Positions 1 to 7,965 are shown, counted from the first letter of the stretch. The stretch: 23,448 nucleotides of DNA from Candidatus Hermodarchaeota archaeon (GCA_016839995.1 JAEOTD010000011.1:1-23448); one strand, 5' to 3'. Numbers and translations: made by a program. Notes: generated by a model from the sequence alone, not told the origin.

Positions 1-453
1 AAACCCCGATTAGATGCCGCCAAACTCAAAGCAGAAGGAATTCCAAAATCGAAGTGGAGTCAGCTAGCTCAGAATAAATCAGTTCACTTCAAATCAAGGG
101 AATTGAAACCCAGTACGTATCAACTCGTTCCCCGTGTACGGAAGCTCATCTACACCGGTGATACAGGTCCTGCAGTCCATTTAAAGAAAATAGTTCTGGA
201 CGCAGATATGCTGATTATTGATGCCTCATGGGTTCATCCCCAATGGAAGCCACCAGATGAAGCACCCCATTTAACGGTAAAGCAGGCCTTCGAAGTCTTT
301 CACCAGAGTAATGTGAAACAGGTCCTTTTTACCCATCTGACTCCACGGGTCTCTCAAAACGAATATCGCGAAACGATAGAAGCACTTCAGCAAGAATTTC
401 ACAATTCAATTCCTGTGTTTCTACCTTCAGAAAAAGAAATCCAATTTGAGTAA
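1..453 (+). CDS. RNase Z-like metallo-beta-lactamase hydrolase, C-terminal part (5' end outside window)
   Basis: The frame is open from base 1 to the TAA at 451-453, giving the last 150 residues of a protein whose start lies upstream. Visible family marks are LIYTGDTGP, the conserved Gly-Asp-Thr after a beta strand where the metal-bridging Asp sits, and FTHLTPR near the C-terminus, matching the THxSPR-type terminal His motif of RNase Z. The helix between them (PHLTVKQAFEVF) takes the place of the HSTxxQA segment. RNase Z cuts the 3' trailer of tRNA precursors using two zinc ions. Since only the C-terminal half is visible, another MBL-fold hydrolase of the same branch is possible. It converges on the next gene with a gap of 6 bases. 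Confidence 0.7.
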   Translation, partial: KPRLDAAKLKAEGIPKSKWSQLAQNKSVHFKSRELKPSTYQLVPRVRKLIYTGDTGPAVHLKKIVLDADMLIIDASWVHPQWKPPDEAPHLTVKQAFEVFHQSNVKQVLFTHLTPRVSQNEYRETIEALQQEFHNSIPVFLPSEKEIQFE

Positions 454-459
454 GTGACG

Positions 460-672
460 TTAACCGCCAGCAATAATGGGAAGTACGATTACTCGTTGCC
501 CCTCACCGATTTCTTCATCTAAATAGGCGCGTTTTCCATCCACTAAAACCACATAGTGTCGGTGGAGCAAACCCAATTCCTTTAAAAGGACCCGTACGGT
601 CTTTGATTCAGTCATCTGAATTTCAGAAACGCTACCCCGCAACGCCTGTGTTGAATAGATATCTACTTCCAT
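460..672 (-). CDS. MoaD/ThiS-like beta-grasp protein with C-terminal Gly-Gly
   Basis: A 70-residue protein ending in LPIIAGG. A diglycine at the exact C-terminus together with a beta-grasp pattern (EVDIYS..., VRVLLKELGL..., YVVLVDGKRAYLDEEIGEGQRVIVLP) is the signature of MoaD/ThiS/SAMP proteins. These are activated by adenylation of the last glycine, either to carry sulfur for molybdopterin, thiamine or tRNA thiolation or to be conjugated to proteins. The ATG at 672 is preceded by GGGTGG at a suitable distance. No E1-like enzyme, MoaE or ThiG is nearby, so the branch (sulfur carrier or modifier) cannot be decided. The AOR gene at 13966 needs a pterin cofactor, which makes a MoaD-type role possible but unproven. 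Confidence 0.75.
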   Translation of the reverse strand: MEVDIYSTQALRGSVSEIQMTESKTVRVLLKELGLLHRHYVVLVDGKRAYLDEEIGEGQRVIVLPIIAGG

Positions 673-713
673 TGATTACCACCCACAACCTTACTCTCCT
701 ATCACGATGTACA

Positions 714-727
714 GATAAAAATATATC
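714..727. promoter_or_regulatory. AT-rich TATA-like element between the beta-grasp gene and tRNA-Arg
   Basis: GATAAAAATATATC reads as a TATA-like element on both strands. On the minus strand it lies about 42-55 bases ahead of the beta-grasp gene; on the plus strand about 55 bases before the tRNA. It could serve either or both. A single TGTACA lies next to it at 708-713. Confidence 0.35.
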
Positions 728-781
728 CGGCTCAAACAGCTATCTCCTTAAGTGACACCGAATTCCTTATTCATCACAAAT

Positions 782-858
782 GGGCCCGTGGCCAAGCTGG
801 ATAAGGCATCGGCCCTCTAAGCCGAAGATCCGGGGTTCGAATCCCTGCGGGCCCGCCA
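782..858 (+). tRNA. tRNA-Arg (anticodon TCT) with encoded CCA
   Basis: The full cloverleaf folds. The acceptor stem GGGCCCG (782-788) pairs perfectly with CGGGCCC (848-854); discriminator is G855 and CCA (856-858) is encoded. The D arm is GCC/GGC, the anticodon stem TCGGC/GCCGA (809-813/821-825), and the T stem CGGGG/CCCTG has loop TTCGAAT. The loop 814-820 is CCTCTAA, placing anticodon TCT at 816-818, which reads AGA/AGG arginine codons. No intron is present. Position 33 is C (base 815) instead of the nearly universal U33. All else looks functional, so this is either a real variant or a sequence error. The next gene begins only about 20 bases downstream and may be cotranscribed. Confidence 0.95.
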
Positions 859-877
859 TTTCTGGATGGAACCCATA

Positions 878-1474
878 ATGAATAGAGGTCAAGCTCCAAT
901 CGCCTCATCCACGAAACCTGCCATTCGGTTACGGTACTTAATCCCCTACTTCTTGATCTTTCTACTAGTACCATTTGGTACTTACTTGCTTGGACGATGG
1001 ATAGATATTGTGCTATTCCTTCCTCCATTTCCGCCATTTCCATTCAATATCATTTTTGGCATTTCAGTCATGCTGGGAGGTGCCGTAATCGGGATAAGAG
1101 CAACACGCCAATTACGATTTTCTGGACGTGGGCTTCCATGGGGTGAGGCGGAAAAAGACTCCCAATCCTCAGTCCTCGTAACTAATGGCATCTATGCATA
1201 TTCGCGAAACCCTATGACCTTTGGTTACACCCTGCTCCCTCTAGGAATGGGACTACTTTTCCATTCTCTTGGGATGATGGTATTCATTCCATTGATAGTG
1301 CTCGGAGTCCAACTCTTCATTATCAAGAAGCGCGAGGAACCCAATTTAGAAAAACGATTTGGAGACGAGTATCTAACGTACAAGATGAAAACACCTTTTC
1401 TTGTTCCCAGTATCCGGTTGTACTTCGCACGACGACGAAAGAAGAACGAACAATCTGTCTCTGCTACTCGCTAG
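878..1474 (+). CDS. Membrane methyltransferase-like protein (PEMT/ICMT superfamily)
   Basis: A 198-residue polytopic protein with about four hydrophobic segments. It ends with the hallmarks of the isoprenylcysteine/phospholipid methyltransferase superfamily: NGIYAYSRNPMTFGY (the GxYxxxRNPMxxG pattern) and KREEPNLEKRFGDEYLTYK (the EExxLxxxFGxxYxxY pattern), which together form the SAM-binding C-terminal region. These enzymes methylate lipids or prenylated or small-molecule acceptors at the membrane; the acceptor here is unknown. The ATG at 878 is preferred because GGATGGA lies 7 bases upstream; an ATG at 866 is in frame but lacks a ribosome binding site. Its 3' end overlaps the convergent pyrophosphatase gene by 11 bases. 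Confidence 0.75.
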   Translation: MNRGQAPIASSTKPAIRLRYLIPYFLIFLLVPFGTYLLGRWIDIVLFLPPFPPFPFNIIFGISVMLGGAVIGIRATRQLRFSGRGLPWGEAEKDSQSSVLVTNGIYAYSRNPMTFGYTLLPLGMGLLFHSLGMMVFIPLIVLGVQLFIIKKREEPNLEKRFGDEYLTYKMKTPFLVPSIRLYFARRRKKNEQSVSATR

Positions 1475-2000
1475 CTTGTTCATGATACATTTTAATGGCT
1501 AATTCAATGATTTTCTCCGCTTCAGCCGAGTTCTTCCATTCTTTGACCTTCACCCATTTTCGGGGTTCAAGATTCTTATAATTCAAGAAAAAGTCAGCAA
1601 TCTCCGCTCGAAGATGTTTTGCCATCAATGAACAATCTGAAAGTTCATCGAAACGGGGATCCTTCACAGGAACCGCGATGATTTTGTCATCTTCGCCTTT
1701 CTCATCTTCCATCGTTAGAACCCCGATTGGTCGTGCTTCCAGAATACACCCGGTAAATGTTGGTTTCGTTGTCAAGACCATGATGTCTAATGGATCGTTA
1801 TCCGTGTACCATGTTTGTGGGATGATTCCATAATCTGCAGGATAGTAGAGTGCTCCATATAGAACTCGATCAAGCCGAAAGATGCCTAAATTATGATCAT
1901 ATTCGTATTTGTTTGTCTCTCCTTTGGGTACTTCGACAATTACATTTACTCGTTTTGGAGGGTTTGAACCAGGGGGTAGCTCTCGCCAAAGATTTGTCAT
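1464..2000 (-). CDS. ppa: Inorganic pyrophosphatase, family I (soluble)
   Basis: A 178-residue protein of the usual size for archaeal and bacterial family I PPases, which hydrolyse pyrophosphate to phosphate with Mg2+ and pull biosynthetic reactions forward in the cytosol. Active-site elements are in order: VEVPKG..NKYEYD (Glu23, Lys31), YPADYG (52-57), the acidic TDNDPLDIMVL with Asp67, Asp69 and Asp72, and EDEKGEDDKIIAVP with Asp99 and Asp104, matching the E. coli Asp65/67/70/97/102 set. The ATG at 2000 has AGAGGTA upstream. The 3' ends of this gene and the methyltransferase gene overlap tail to tail. Confidence 0.96.
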   Translation of the reverse strand: MTNLWRELPPGSNPPKRVNVIVEVPKGETNKYEYDHNLGIFRLDRVLYGALYYPADYGIIPQTWYTDNDPLDIMVLTTKPTFTGCILEARPIGVLTMEDEKGEDDKIIAVPVKDPRFDELSDCSLMAKHLRAEIADFFLNYKNLEPRKWVKVKEWKNSAEAEKIIELAIKMYHEQASE

Positions 2001-2124
2001 GATGGGTACCTCTTATCATCACTTGTATTCATGGCTTTTTGGCTGTTTTCTTTCGTGACCCCTTGGATGTGTTCACGGTCGTTAACCTAGACCACGACAA
2101 CGAATGTCTTAGGTAATTTACGTG

Positions 2125-2139
2125 GTACTAGACTAGTAC
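2125..2139. repeat. 15-bp perfect palindrome GTACTAG-A-CTAGTAC
   Basis: A 7-bp perfect inverted repeat around a single base, ending 1 base before the stop codon of the beta-propeller gene and lying in the 140-base gap upstream of ppa. The one-base centre is too tight for an RNA hairpin, so a dimeric protein site on DNA is the simpler reading. It is about 125 bases from the ppa start, which is far for an archaeal operator. Confidence 0.5.
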
Positions 2140-2140
2140 T

Positions 2141-3967
2141 CTAATCAGTCATTATAGGGAGACTCACGGTGGCAATCAGTTCCAAATCAGTTAGATTATG
2201 GAAACTGATTTTGTAATCAGAGATGGCATAAAAGACTGATCCAATATAACCAGTCCGTTTGATAAACTGGTGACGGAAATTCCAAGGATTGTCCCGATAT
2301 TGGTATAAGTCAGTAATATGCGTAATTTCTCCTCGAATCACTAAAGTCGGATTTTCATAATCGATGTGGAATACATAGGCACCTTGCCAGACAGCTGTTC
2401 CATGCTCCCAAGGGTCGATATTAGTGGCGTTATACACGTGTTCGTAGAGTTGAATGGGTATTGACAGAAGGTTCATTTCTGGGTCAATCAGCACTGCCTT
2501 GTGATTATCCAATGCCTCCGATGTAGTCCCTCTAGCCCCAATAATGAGCTTCGTCATTTCTTGGGGCTCAAATGGGTTGGTAGTATTGAACAGACTCAGT
2601 TTGAGGCCTTGGTACCACCAAGTTACCTCATTGAACTTCACATCTTTCCCAATCCCAAGGAGATGAGTAGAATCAAGTGGATGCAAGTATTGGGAGAATC
2701 CAGGGATATGGAGCTCCCCAAGTACGTGCGGGTTTGTCGGACTTGTGAGGTTGACCACGAATAAGGGATCAACTTTGTAAAAAGTCACCAAGAATCCCAT
2801 GGGACCAAGGAATCGAGCTGAATAGAGTCTCTCGCCGGGGGCTAATCCTTGGATTGAGCCAATGGTCTCTAACGACATGTCTAAGAGGAAAACACCATTC
2901 ATGTCTCTTGAGTTGTTCCGATATGTTGTGGCAACTCGTAGGGTTCTATTATACTCATCGAGCGAAAATTGATTCAGGACCTGTCCTGGGACTTGTCCAG
3001 AAGCGGCGTAAGCGACAGTACCATCTTGAATTTGAATGCGGTGAATTTTGGTTGAATCACCACTGAACCATTGATGTGATAGCAAGTAGATGTTGTTGTG
3101 AGAGACGTAAAGCGTCCCATATGAGGATGCCATGAGAAATGTCTGAATATCAAAAGTGGGTGAAGGAGCTGATACATCAAGTGAAATCACGTTGGTATAT
3201 TGAAAGGCTGTGTCAATCATTTGTGGGTCGTAATGGATTTTCGAAGCCGGAACGATATACCTGAATCGACCAGTTTCGCCCCACAGCACATCAACGCTGG
3301 GCAATCGTATTGTTCCCTCATAGTCTCGCACAGAACTTGCGATTATCAAATAAAGGATGTTTTGAATCATTCGAGTTCCAACTAAATACCCTTCAAGCAC
3401 TAATCCACTAATTCGTAACGGAGCCGAAGGATCTGAAACGTCAAAGACTTCGACGAAAATATTCGGGTAATTTCGACTGATTATCGTCAAGCGTGTCGAG
3501 TTAAATAGGAAAAGCCCTTGTGGCTCGCCCGCAGGTTGAATTCCCCCGATTTTTGCAATCATTTCTGAAGGGTAAGCACGAATAATATGAACCTGCTCTT
3601 CATTAGCAAAATAGAGGATTGTGCCATTTGTTTTAACAAGATCCATCTCGTCTACACCCGAGACTTGAATATTGGTATCTGAATATGCCAGCGTGTTTGG
3701 ATTTCCAGCAAATGTATCTAAACATGGCTCAAGGCCTCGAGGTCCAAGAATCTGATGGGTTTGCAAATATAGTATAAGTTCAACATGAGAACGAAAGTTC
3801 GTAAGGGTTTCAGGTCCAGATAGAGAAGTTCCCACATAAACCGTTGTGAAAACCCCCGCTGAAGCGATAAGAGCAATAATGGCCAGCGTTCGTACAGAAG
3901 GAGAACCTCTGCGACTCAACTTTGCTAAAACTTGGGTAAATTGACTTATGGCTCGTGAGAGTGTCAT
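2141..3967 (-). CDS. Membrane-anchored extracellular beta-propeller protein (PF09826-like)
   Basis: A 608-residue protein with basic N-terminal residues followed by one hydrophobic helix at about residues 26-47 (TLAIIALIASAGVFTTVYV), so an anchored or secreted protein. TNIQVSGVDEMDLVKT at about 98-113 is the signature of the archaeal Beta_propel family, and the remainder shows recurring beta-blade strings such as VEVFDVSDPSAPLRISG, FVVNLTSPTNPHVLGELHI and LSLFNTTNPFEPQEM. The family is common on archaeal cell surfaces but its role is not established; binding of ligands or surface polymers is the usual guess. The ATG at 3967 has AGGAGT upstream. It is followed on the same strand by ppa and preceded by the RHH regulator gene, with gaps large enough for independent promoters. 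Confidence 0.85.
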   Translation of the reverse strand: MTLSRAISQFTQVLAKLSRRGSPSVRTLAIIALIASAGVFTTVYVGTSLSGPETLTNFRSHVELILYLQTHQILGPRGLEPCLDTFAGNPNTLAYSDTNIQVSGVDEMDLVKTNGTILYFANEEQVHIIRAYPSEMIAKIGGIQPAGEPQGLFLFNSTRLTIISRNYPNIFVEVFDVSDPSAPLRISGLVLEGYLVGTRMIQNILYLIIASSVRDYEGTIRLPSVDVLWGETGRFRYIVPASKIHYDPQMIDTAFQYTNVISLDVSAPSPTFDIQTFLMASSYGTLYVSHNNIYLLSHQWFSGDSTKIHRIQIQDGTVAYAASGQVPGQVLNQFSLDEYNRTLRVATTYRNNSRDMNGVFLLDMSLETIGSIQGLAPGERLYSARFLGPMGFLVTFYKVDPLFVVNLTSPTNPHVLGELHIPGFSQYLHPLDSTHLLGIGKDVKFNEVTWWYQGLKLSLFNTTNPFEPQEMTKLIIGARGTTSEALDNHKAVLIDPEMNLLSIPIQLYEHVYNATNIDPWEHGTAVWQGAYVFHIDYENPTLVIRGEITHITDLYQYRDNPWNFRHQFIKRTGYIGSVFYAISDYKISFHNLTDLELIATVSLPIMTD

Positions 3968-4026
3968 GAAGACTCCTATCTATTTCTTTGACAATAAATC
4001 TAAACTTTAGAACAGGTTCCACTAGC

Positions 4027-4047
4027 GTGTTCTACACTTTTGAACAC
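4027..4047. repeat. Inverted repeat GTGTTC-N9-GAACAC upstream of the beta-propeller gene
   Basis: Perfect 6-bp arms separated by 9 bases, 60-80 bases ahead of the beta-propeller start codon and downstream of the regulator gene's stop. The position suits an operator or upstream element of the propeller gene, or a weak processing hairpin of the regulator mRNA. Not decisive. Confidence 0.35.
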
Positions 4048-4083
4048 CAATAATTGCATATTCCTGCAGTTTTCTTACAAAGA

Positions 4084-6015
4084 TTATGCCGCAAGGAATT
4101 CTTCTAAAAAGACCGCATATTCACAAGGATGAGTGCCATTCTGGATGAGGGATTTTATAACTTTGATTCGCCCCTTTCCAGTTTTCGCTACTCGAGAGAG
4201 GACATATTCAATAGCTTTCTTTCTAAATGAACACAACCAAGTCTTTTGTTCATTCTTCACAAGCTTGTAATACGGACAGGTTCGATATTTCAGTGTGAAT
4301 CCCCCCTCGAAATATTCGATTTCTACCTCTATTCCAAGTTCACGATACATTTCTAGTAGCCGATCCCCAATTTCGTGTATTGTCCATGGGTACTCAAGTG
4401 GAAAAAGGTCGTCCAAGGTGGGTTTAACTTGCTTTAATGCCGATTTTGAGGAATCTGCTGCAATGGCATCACTAACCATCTGGATAACTTCACTCCTATG
4501 AAGAGGTGAAAGAAACGGGCGATCAATCTTATTCATTGAGATACTAAGAAAATTCTGAAACTCCGTAAAAGTCACTTGATATCCTAAGGCTTCAAGCATG
4601 GCACCGATGACAAATCGCTGGCTCGTTATTGTTGCCAAATCCATTTGTTTGAACATGATTGAAAAATTCTCGTCGTTTACAAAACGAATCTCAGCATTGG
4701 GTTGAGATTGATGAACATTTTTCTCAATGAATCTCAGAAATAGCTGATGTATTCGTTTCTCATCATTGTTTGCTAACATACGAATAGCATTGCCAACCCG
4801 ATAACCCATATTTCGATAGATTTCTTCAAATCGTCGTCGATCGCTATCAAAAATCTTCATGGCAAATGTTTCGTAAAGCTCGCGAGGTACAAGAATTGAA
4901 TCTAGAAACTGCTCGTTTACAACACGGTATAGATTCAAATCAACCAACTGATCTAATACATCTTGTGAATCTTCTTCTGCCAACTCGACTAGTAGGTTTC
5001 CTTGATTGTATTCAGTCGAGTAGCGACTTAATTTCCAACCACGAGTAGCTAAGATTAAAGCGAAACTTACAGTGGCAATATTCGCCATTGATGGAGAAGT
5101 TGCCTGAAAAGTAATACTATACTTGGTCTCAGACTGTTGGTTGATTTTAAATTGTGAGATCCAGTTCATGCTCCGAGAATTTTCTAACAATCTCTGCATG
5201 AACTCTAGGGGATTACTAGGAAGTTCGTTGGGTTGTGCAAAAAGTTGAATATCCTCAATCACAGTTCCCAAATCGGTGATTGAGCCTTCAAGGCTTTTTG
5301 CGGCCCACTTTAAGAAGGCCGGTCCAACTAGTGCTAAGTGGTCTTTGAAAAGTTGGGGTTTAAGGGTCTCAAATTTTTCTTGGAGTCGTCGAATGATTAG
5401 TTGCATGGGGTCGGTTCGTCGAATTGATGACAAATCTCTTCGAAGCATTTTAACAATAATTTCTTTTCGTACAATACGGAGATCAAAACGGGTTCCAATG
5501 CCTTCTAATATTAATGCTAGTTGGTACGCAACTAATTCAGGTAGTCGGAGGAACACTATCGGTCGAAGAACCACTGTATTATCCATTTCTCGATGAGAGG
5601 TTATGTCAAATAATCGGGTAGTTTCACTAATCTGTTCGGTTACCGCTAGGAACTCTCGAAATTGCGTTGGGGATTTCCACTCGATAGAGCTTTGAATTAG
5701 TTCAATGGTGTTTTGAGCTTCATTTTGTTGCCAATGAAGAAATTCATCAGTCGTTTGATCTGAAAGGGCAATCTTCAGAAGTTCGTCTAGTAACTCTCGA
5801 TGAACAGAAACAAGGTCTAAGGTTTCACGTAGCTTAGTTTGTTCTTCAATATGTGCCTTTGTCTCACAATCTTCACAAGAGCCAACTTTTTCAACTCGTA
5901 ATAGAGTTTCTAAAGCCATCTCAAGGACACGGCTTTTTGTACCATAAGTCCCCGCTAACTGTTCCAATATTTTCCCAGATTTTTTGGGAATGGTGGTGTG
6001 GATGTGTACTGACAA
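4084..6015 (-). CDS. Ribbon-helix-helix protein with tandem V4R/Bet3-like domains (novel regulator candidate)
   Basis: A 643-residue protein from TTG at 6015; GAGGGT lies 6 bases upstream and the coding pattern begins right there with SVHIHTTIPKKSGKILEQLA. Residues 2-43 form a ribbon-helix-helix pattern (strand VHIHTTIP, helix KKSGKILEQLAGTYG, helix TKSRVLEMALETLL), a DNA-binding dimer fold. A CxxC (Cys47, Cys50) follows. The rest looks like about four diverged alpha/beta repeats near 90-190, 225-345, 375-497 and 540-640. The third (EEIYRNMGYRVGNAIRML ... FVIGAMLEALGYQVTFTEF) resembles V4R/Bet3 ligand domains. The last keeps three cysteines (580, 595, 631) in a CPYYKL...C...HPCEYAV arrangement as in V4R or MetOD1-type sensor domains. 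An upstream TTG at 6018 is a possible alternative start. Function as a ligand- or redox-sensing repressor is inference. Confidence 0.65.
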   Translation of the reverse strand: MSVHIHTTIPKKSGKILEQLAGTYGTKSRVLEMALETLLRVEKVGSCEDCETKAHIEEQTKLRETLDLVSVHRELLDELLKIALSDQTTDEFLHWQQNEAQNTIELIQSSIEWKSPTQFREFLAVTEQISETTRLFDITSHREMDNTVVLRPIVFLRLPELVAYQLALILEGIGTRFDLRIVRKEIIVKMLRRDLSSIRRTDPMQLIIRRLQEKFETLKPQLFKDHLALVGPAFLKWAAKSLEGSITDLGTVIEDIQLFAQPNELPSNPLEFMQRLLENSRSMNWISQFKINQQSETKYSITFQATSPSMANIATVSFALILATRGWKLSRYSTEYNQGNLLVELAEEDSQDVLDQLVDLNLYRVVNEQFLDSILVPRELYETFAMKIFDSDRRRFEEIYRNMGYRVGNAIRMLANNDEKRIHQLFLRFIEKNVHQSQPNAEIRFVNDENFSIMFKQMDLATITSQRFVIGAMLEALGYQVTFTEFQNFLSISMNKIDRPFLSPLHRSEVIQMVSDAIAADSSKSALKQVKPTLDDLFPLEYPWTIHEIGDRLLEMYRELGIEVEIEYFEGGFTLKYRTCPYYKLVKNEQKTWLCSFRKKAIEYVLSRVAKTGKGRIKVIKSLIQNGTHPCEYAVFLEEFLAA

Positions 6016-6038
6016 CAAATGACCCTCAATTCTCAGCG

Positions 6039-6088
6039 ATGTACAGCAGTTTATTAATGTTGTACATTGTATACATGAAATTGTACAT
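6039..6088. promoter_or_regulatory. Promoter/operator region of the RHH regulator gene with TGTACA sites at 21-bp steps
   Basis: TGTACA occurs at 6040-6045, 6061-6066 and 6082-6087, so starts are exactly 21 bp apart, and the palindrome TGTATACA lies at 6068-6075. The last two TGTACA sites share the extended form TTGTACAT. A TATA-like ATTAATAA (minus strand, 6051-6058) lies between the first and second sites and about 40 bases ahead of the TTG start. Bound protein would cover the TATA box, consistent with autorepression. Confidence 0.6.
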
Positions 6089-6124
6089 GTGGAAAAAGAA
6101 GGAAGCGAGGCAGAACAAGGCTGC

Positions 6125-7906
6125 CTATTGCTTTTGTGAAACTTGCTGGGTTGGAAAGCTGGCTCGCTCTGTTGCATATATGCGCTTTCTCGTTTTCATT
6201 GCATAACCAATCCGCTGTAAAGCCAGTAGGTATGAGGCGATTCGCATTGGAACGTCGTACTCTTTGGAGAGGACTAGCACGTCATGAAAAGCAGATTGCA
6301 TTATGTGTTTCAGTTTGCTTCTTACTTCTTCCTCAGTCCAGAAGTAATTGATTTGATCTTGAACCATTTCGAAGTAACTTACCGTAACACCGCCAGCATT
6401 AGCTAGAATGTCTGGGATAAGGAAGATGTTGCGTTCATGGAGAATCTCATCCGCATCGGGGGTTGTAGGTCCATTTGCTCCTTCGGCAATGATTTTCGCT
6501 TTGATACGAGATGCGTTTTCTGCGGTAATGACATTTTCCAAAGCGGCGGGGATTAGAATATCACAATCGAGTTCAAGGAGGTCATGATTACTAATATGGA
6601 ATGAACCATCATATCCTATCACTGAACGAGTGTGCTTCTTATGCTCTTTTACTTTCATTGGGTCAAAACCTTCTGGGTTGAAGATGCCTCCTTTTGAATC
6701 GGAGACTGCAATAATTTTGCACCCATGTTCATGGAGAATGCGAGCTGCGTTAAAACCAACATTCCCAAATCCTTGAACCGCCACACGAGCTTCATTGAGA
6801 GGAATGCCAAGTTGCTGAACTGCTTCAATGACCGTATAGACCAAACCTAGGGATGTTGCCTCATCCCGCCCTTTTGAGCCTCCAATTCCCACTGGTTTTC
6901 CTGTAACAACACCTGGGCAATAAGCACCGGTACATTCAGAATATTCATCCATTATCCAGGCCATCGTCTGTGAGTCAGTATACACATCAGGTGCAGGGAC
7001 GTCGGTTTGTGGGCCAATGAATCGAATGATTTCACGGGTGTATCCACGGGTTAGACGTTCAAGTTCACCGAGTGACATTTCTTTGGGATTACACCGTATC
7101 CCGCCTTTACCGCCACCCAGGGGTAAGCCCACGACAGCTGTTTTGAATGTCATCCACGCTGATAATGCGATTACTTCGTCTAATGTAACATTAGGATGAT
7201 AGCGAATACCACCTTTAGTGGGTCCCAGTGTATCATTATACTGGGCTCGATATCCAGTGAAAACACGGACGCTTCCATTGTCCATGTGAACAGGAATATT
7301 GACGATGAGAATTCGTTGTGGATGACGAAGAACCTCATGAATGGCTGGGTCCAAACCCAGTTTCTCGGCGGCGAGATCCAGTTGTTGAAGTGCCGCTTCG
7401 TAGGGATTAGGTGTTGGGGTGACCGTATCAAGGGTTTGAATCTTAATTGCGGTTGCATGTTGAATTTGTTCAATCAGATGGTCACAACATGAATGAATTT
7501 CTTCAATATCACCGCCATGAATCCATTTGCAGTAATCAGTGAAAGCTTCACGACGATCGTTGAGCAAGCTTGCTTCAGCGTAGGAAGGCTGCTCAGCAAA
7601 GTAGCTAAACATGGCAGTCAAAATTTGAATATCCTGACGGGTTAAAGCACCATTTCCTGATGTGTCACCAGGACATTCAATGTTCAAATATTCAGCACTA
7701 CGGACCTTTAATACAAGACTGTCAAAGATATCTGATGTATCCTCAAAAGGAACGTTGTAGTTTTCAGATAGAGCAGTCATCAACGCATAATGAGTGGATG
7801 TGATGTGTTCCAGTCCATCAGTGTATTGGGGCGTCTCTGCAAAAAAGTCAACCATTAACTTCTGCAAGCCAATTTCGAGTGGAGTTAATTCAACCAGGTT
7901 AAGCAT
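6125..7906 (-). CDS. gdhA: Glutamate dehydrogenase with an extra N-terminal domain
   Basis: A 593-residue protein in which roughly 166-575 is a complete Glu/Leu/Phe/Val dehydrogenase. Marks are GPTKGGIRYHP (228-238), GLPLGGGKGGI with the substrate-binding lysine region (260-270), PAPDVYTD (304-311), GFGNVG for the dinucleotide (379-384) and AEGANGPTTP (474-483). It interconverts glutamate with 2-oxoglutarate and ammonia. Archaeal enzymes are usually about 410-430 residues. The first 165 residues are extra, with a repeated FFAETPQY (21-28)/YFAEQPSY (102-109) and an EF-hand or dockerin-like loop GDTSGNGALTRQD (80-92). The ATG at 7906 has AGGTGAAG upstream, so the extension appears translated. 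The gene is divergent from the RAD55-like gene and lies just upstream of the RHH gene, which has its own promoter. Confidence 0.95.
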   Translation of the reverse strand: MLNLVELTPLEIGLQKLMVDFFAETPQYTDGLEHITSTHYALMTALSENYNVPFEDTSDIFDSLVLKVRSAEYLNIECPGDTSGNGALTRQDIQILTAMFSYFAEQPSYAEASLLNDRREAFTDYCKWIHGGDIEEIHSCCDHLIEQIQHATAIKIQTLDTVTPTPNPYEAALQQLDLAAEKLGLDPAIHEVLRHPQRILIVNIPVHMDNGSVRVFTGYRAQYNDTLGPTKGGIRYHPNVTLDEVIALSAWMTFKTAVVGLPLGGGKGGIRCNPKEMSLGELERLTRGYTREIIRFIGPQTDVPAPDVYTDSQTMAWIMDEYSECTGAYCPGVVTGKPVGIGGSKGRDEATSLGLVYTVIEAVQQLGIPLNEARVAVQGFGNVGFNAARILHEHGCKIIAVSDSKGGIFNPEGFDPMKVKEHKKHTRSVIGYDGSFHISNHDLLELDCDILIPAALENVITAENASRIKAKIIAEGANGPTTPDADEILHERNIFLIPDILANAGGVTVSYFEMVQDQINYFWTEEEVRSKLKHIMQSAFHDVLVLSKEYDVPMRIASYLLALQRIGYAMKTRKRIYATERASFPTQQVSQKQ

Positions 7907-7965
7907 GTGACTTCACCTGATTAAGCTAGAATATCGTGTTCAACTATTCAAAGCTTATGTTCATA

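Noticed and set aside
774..1043. Minus-strand open frame across the tRNA and the methyltransferase start
   Set aside because: It runs antisense through the tRNA gene and has no ribosome binding site or recognisable protein pattern.
6016..6177. Longer version of the RHH protein from an ATG at 6177
   Set aside because: It would overlap the gdhA 3' end and translate the TATA/operator region into a Cys/Ser-rich stretch; the TTG at 6015 has GAGGGT upstream and starts exactly at the RHH strand.
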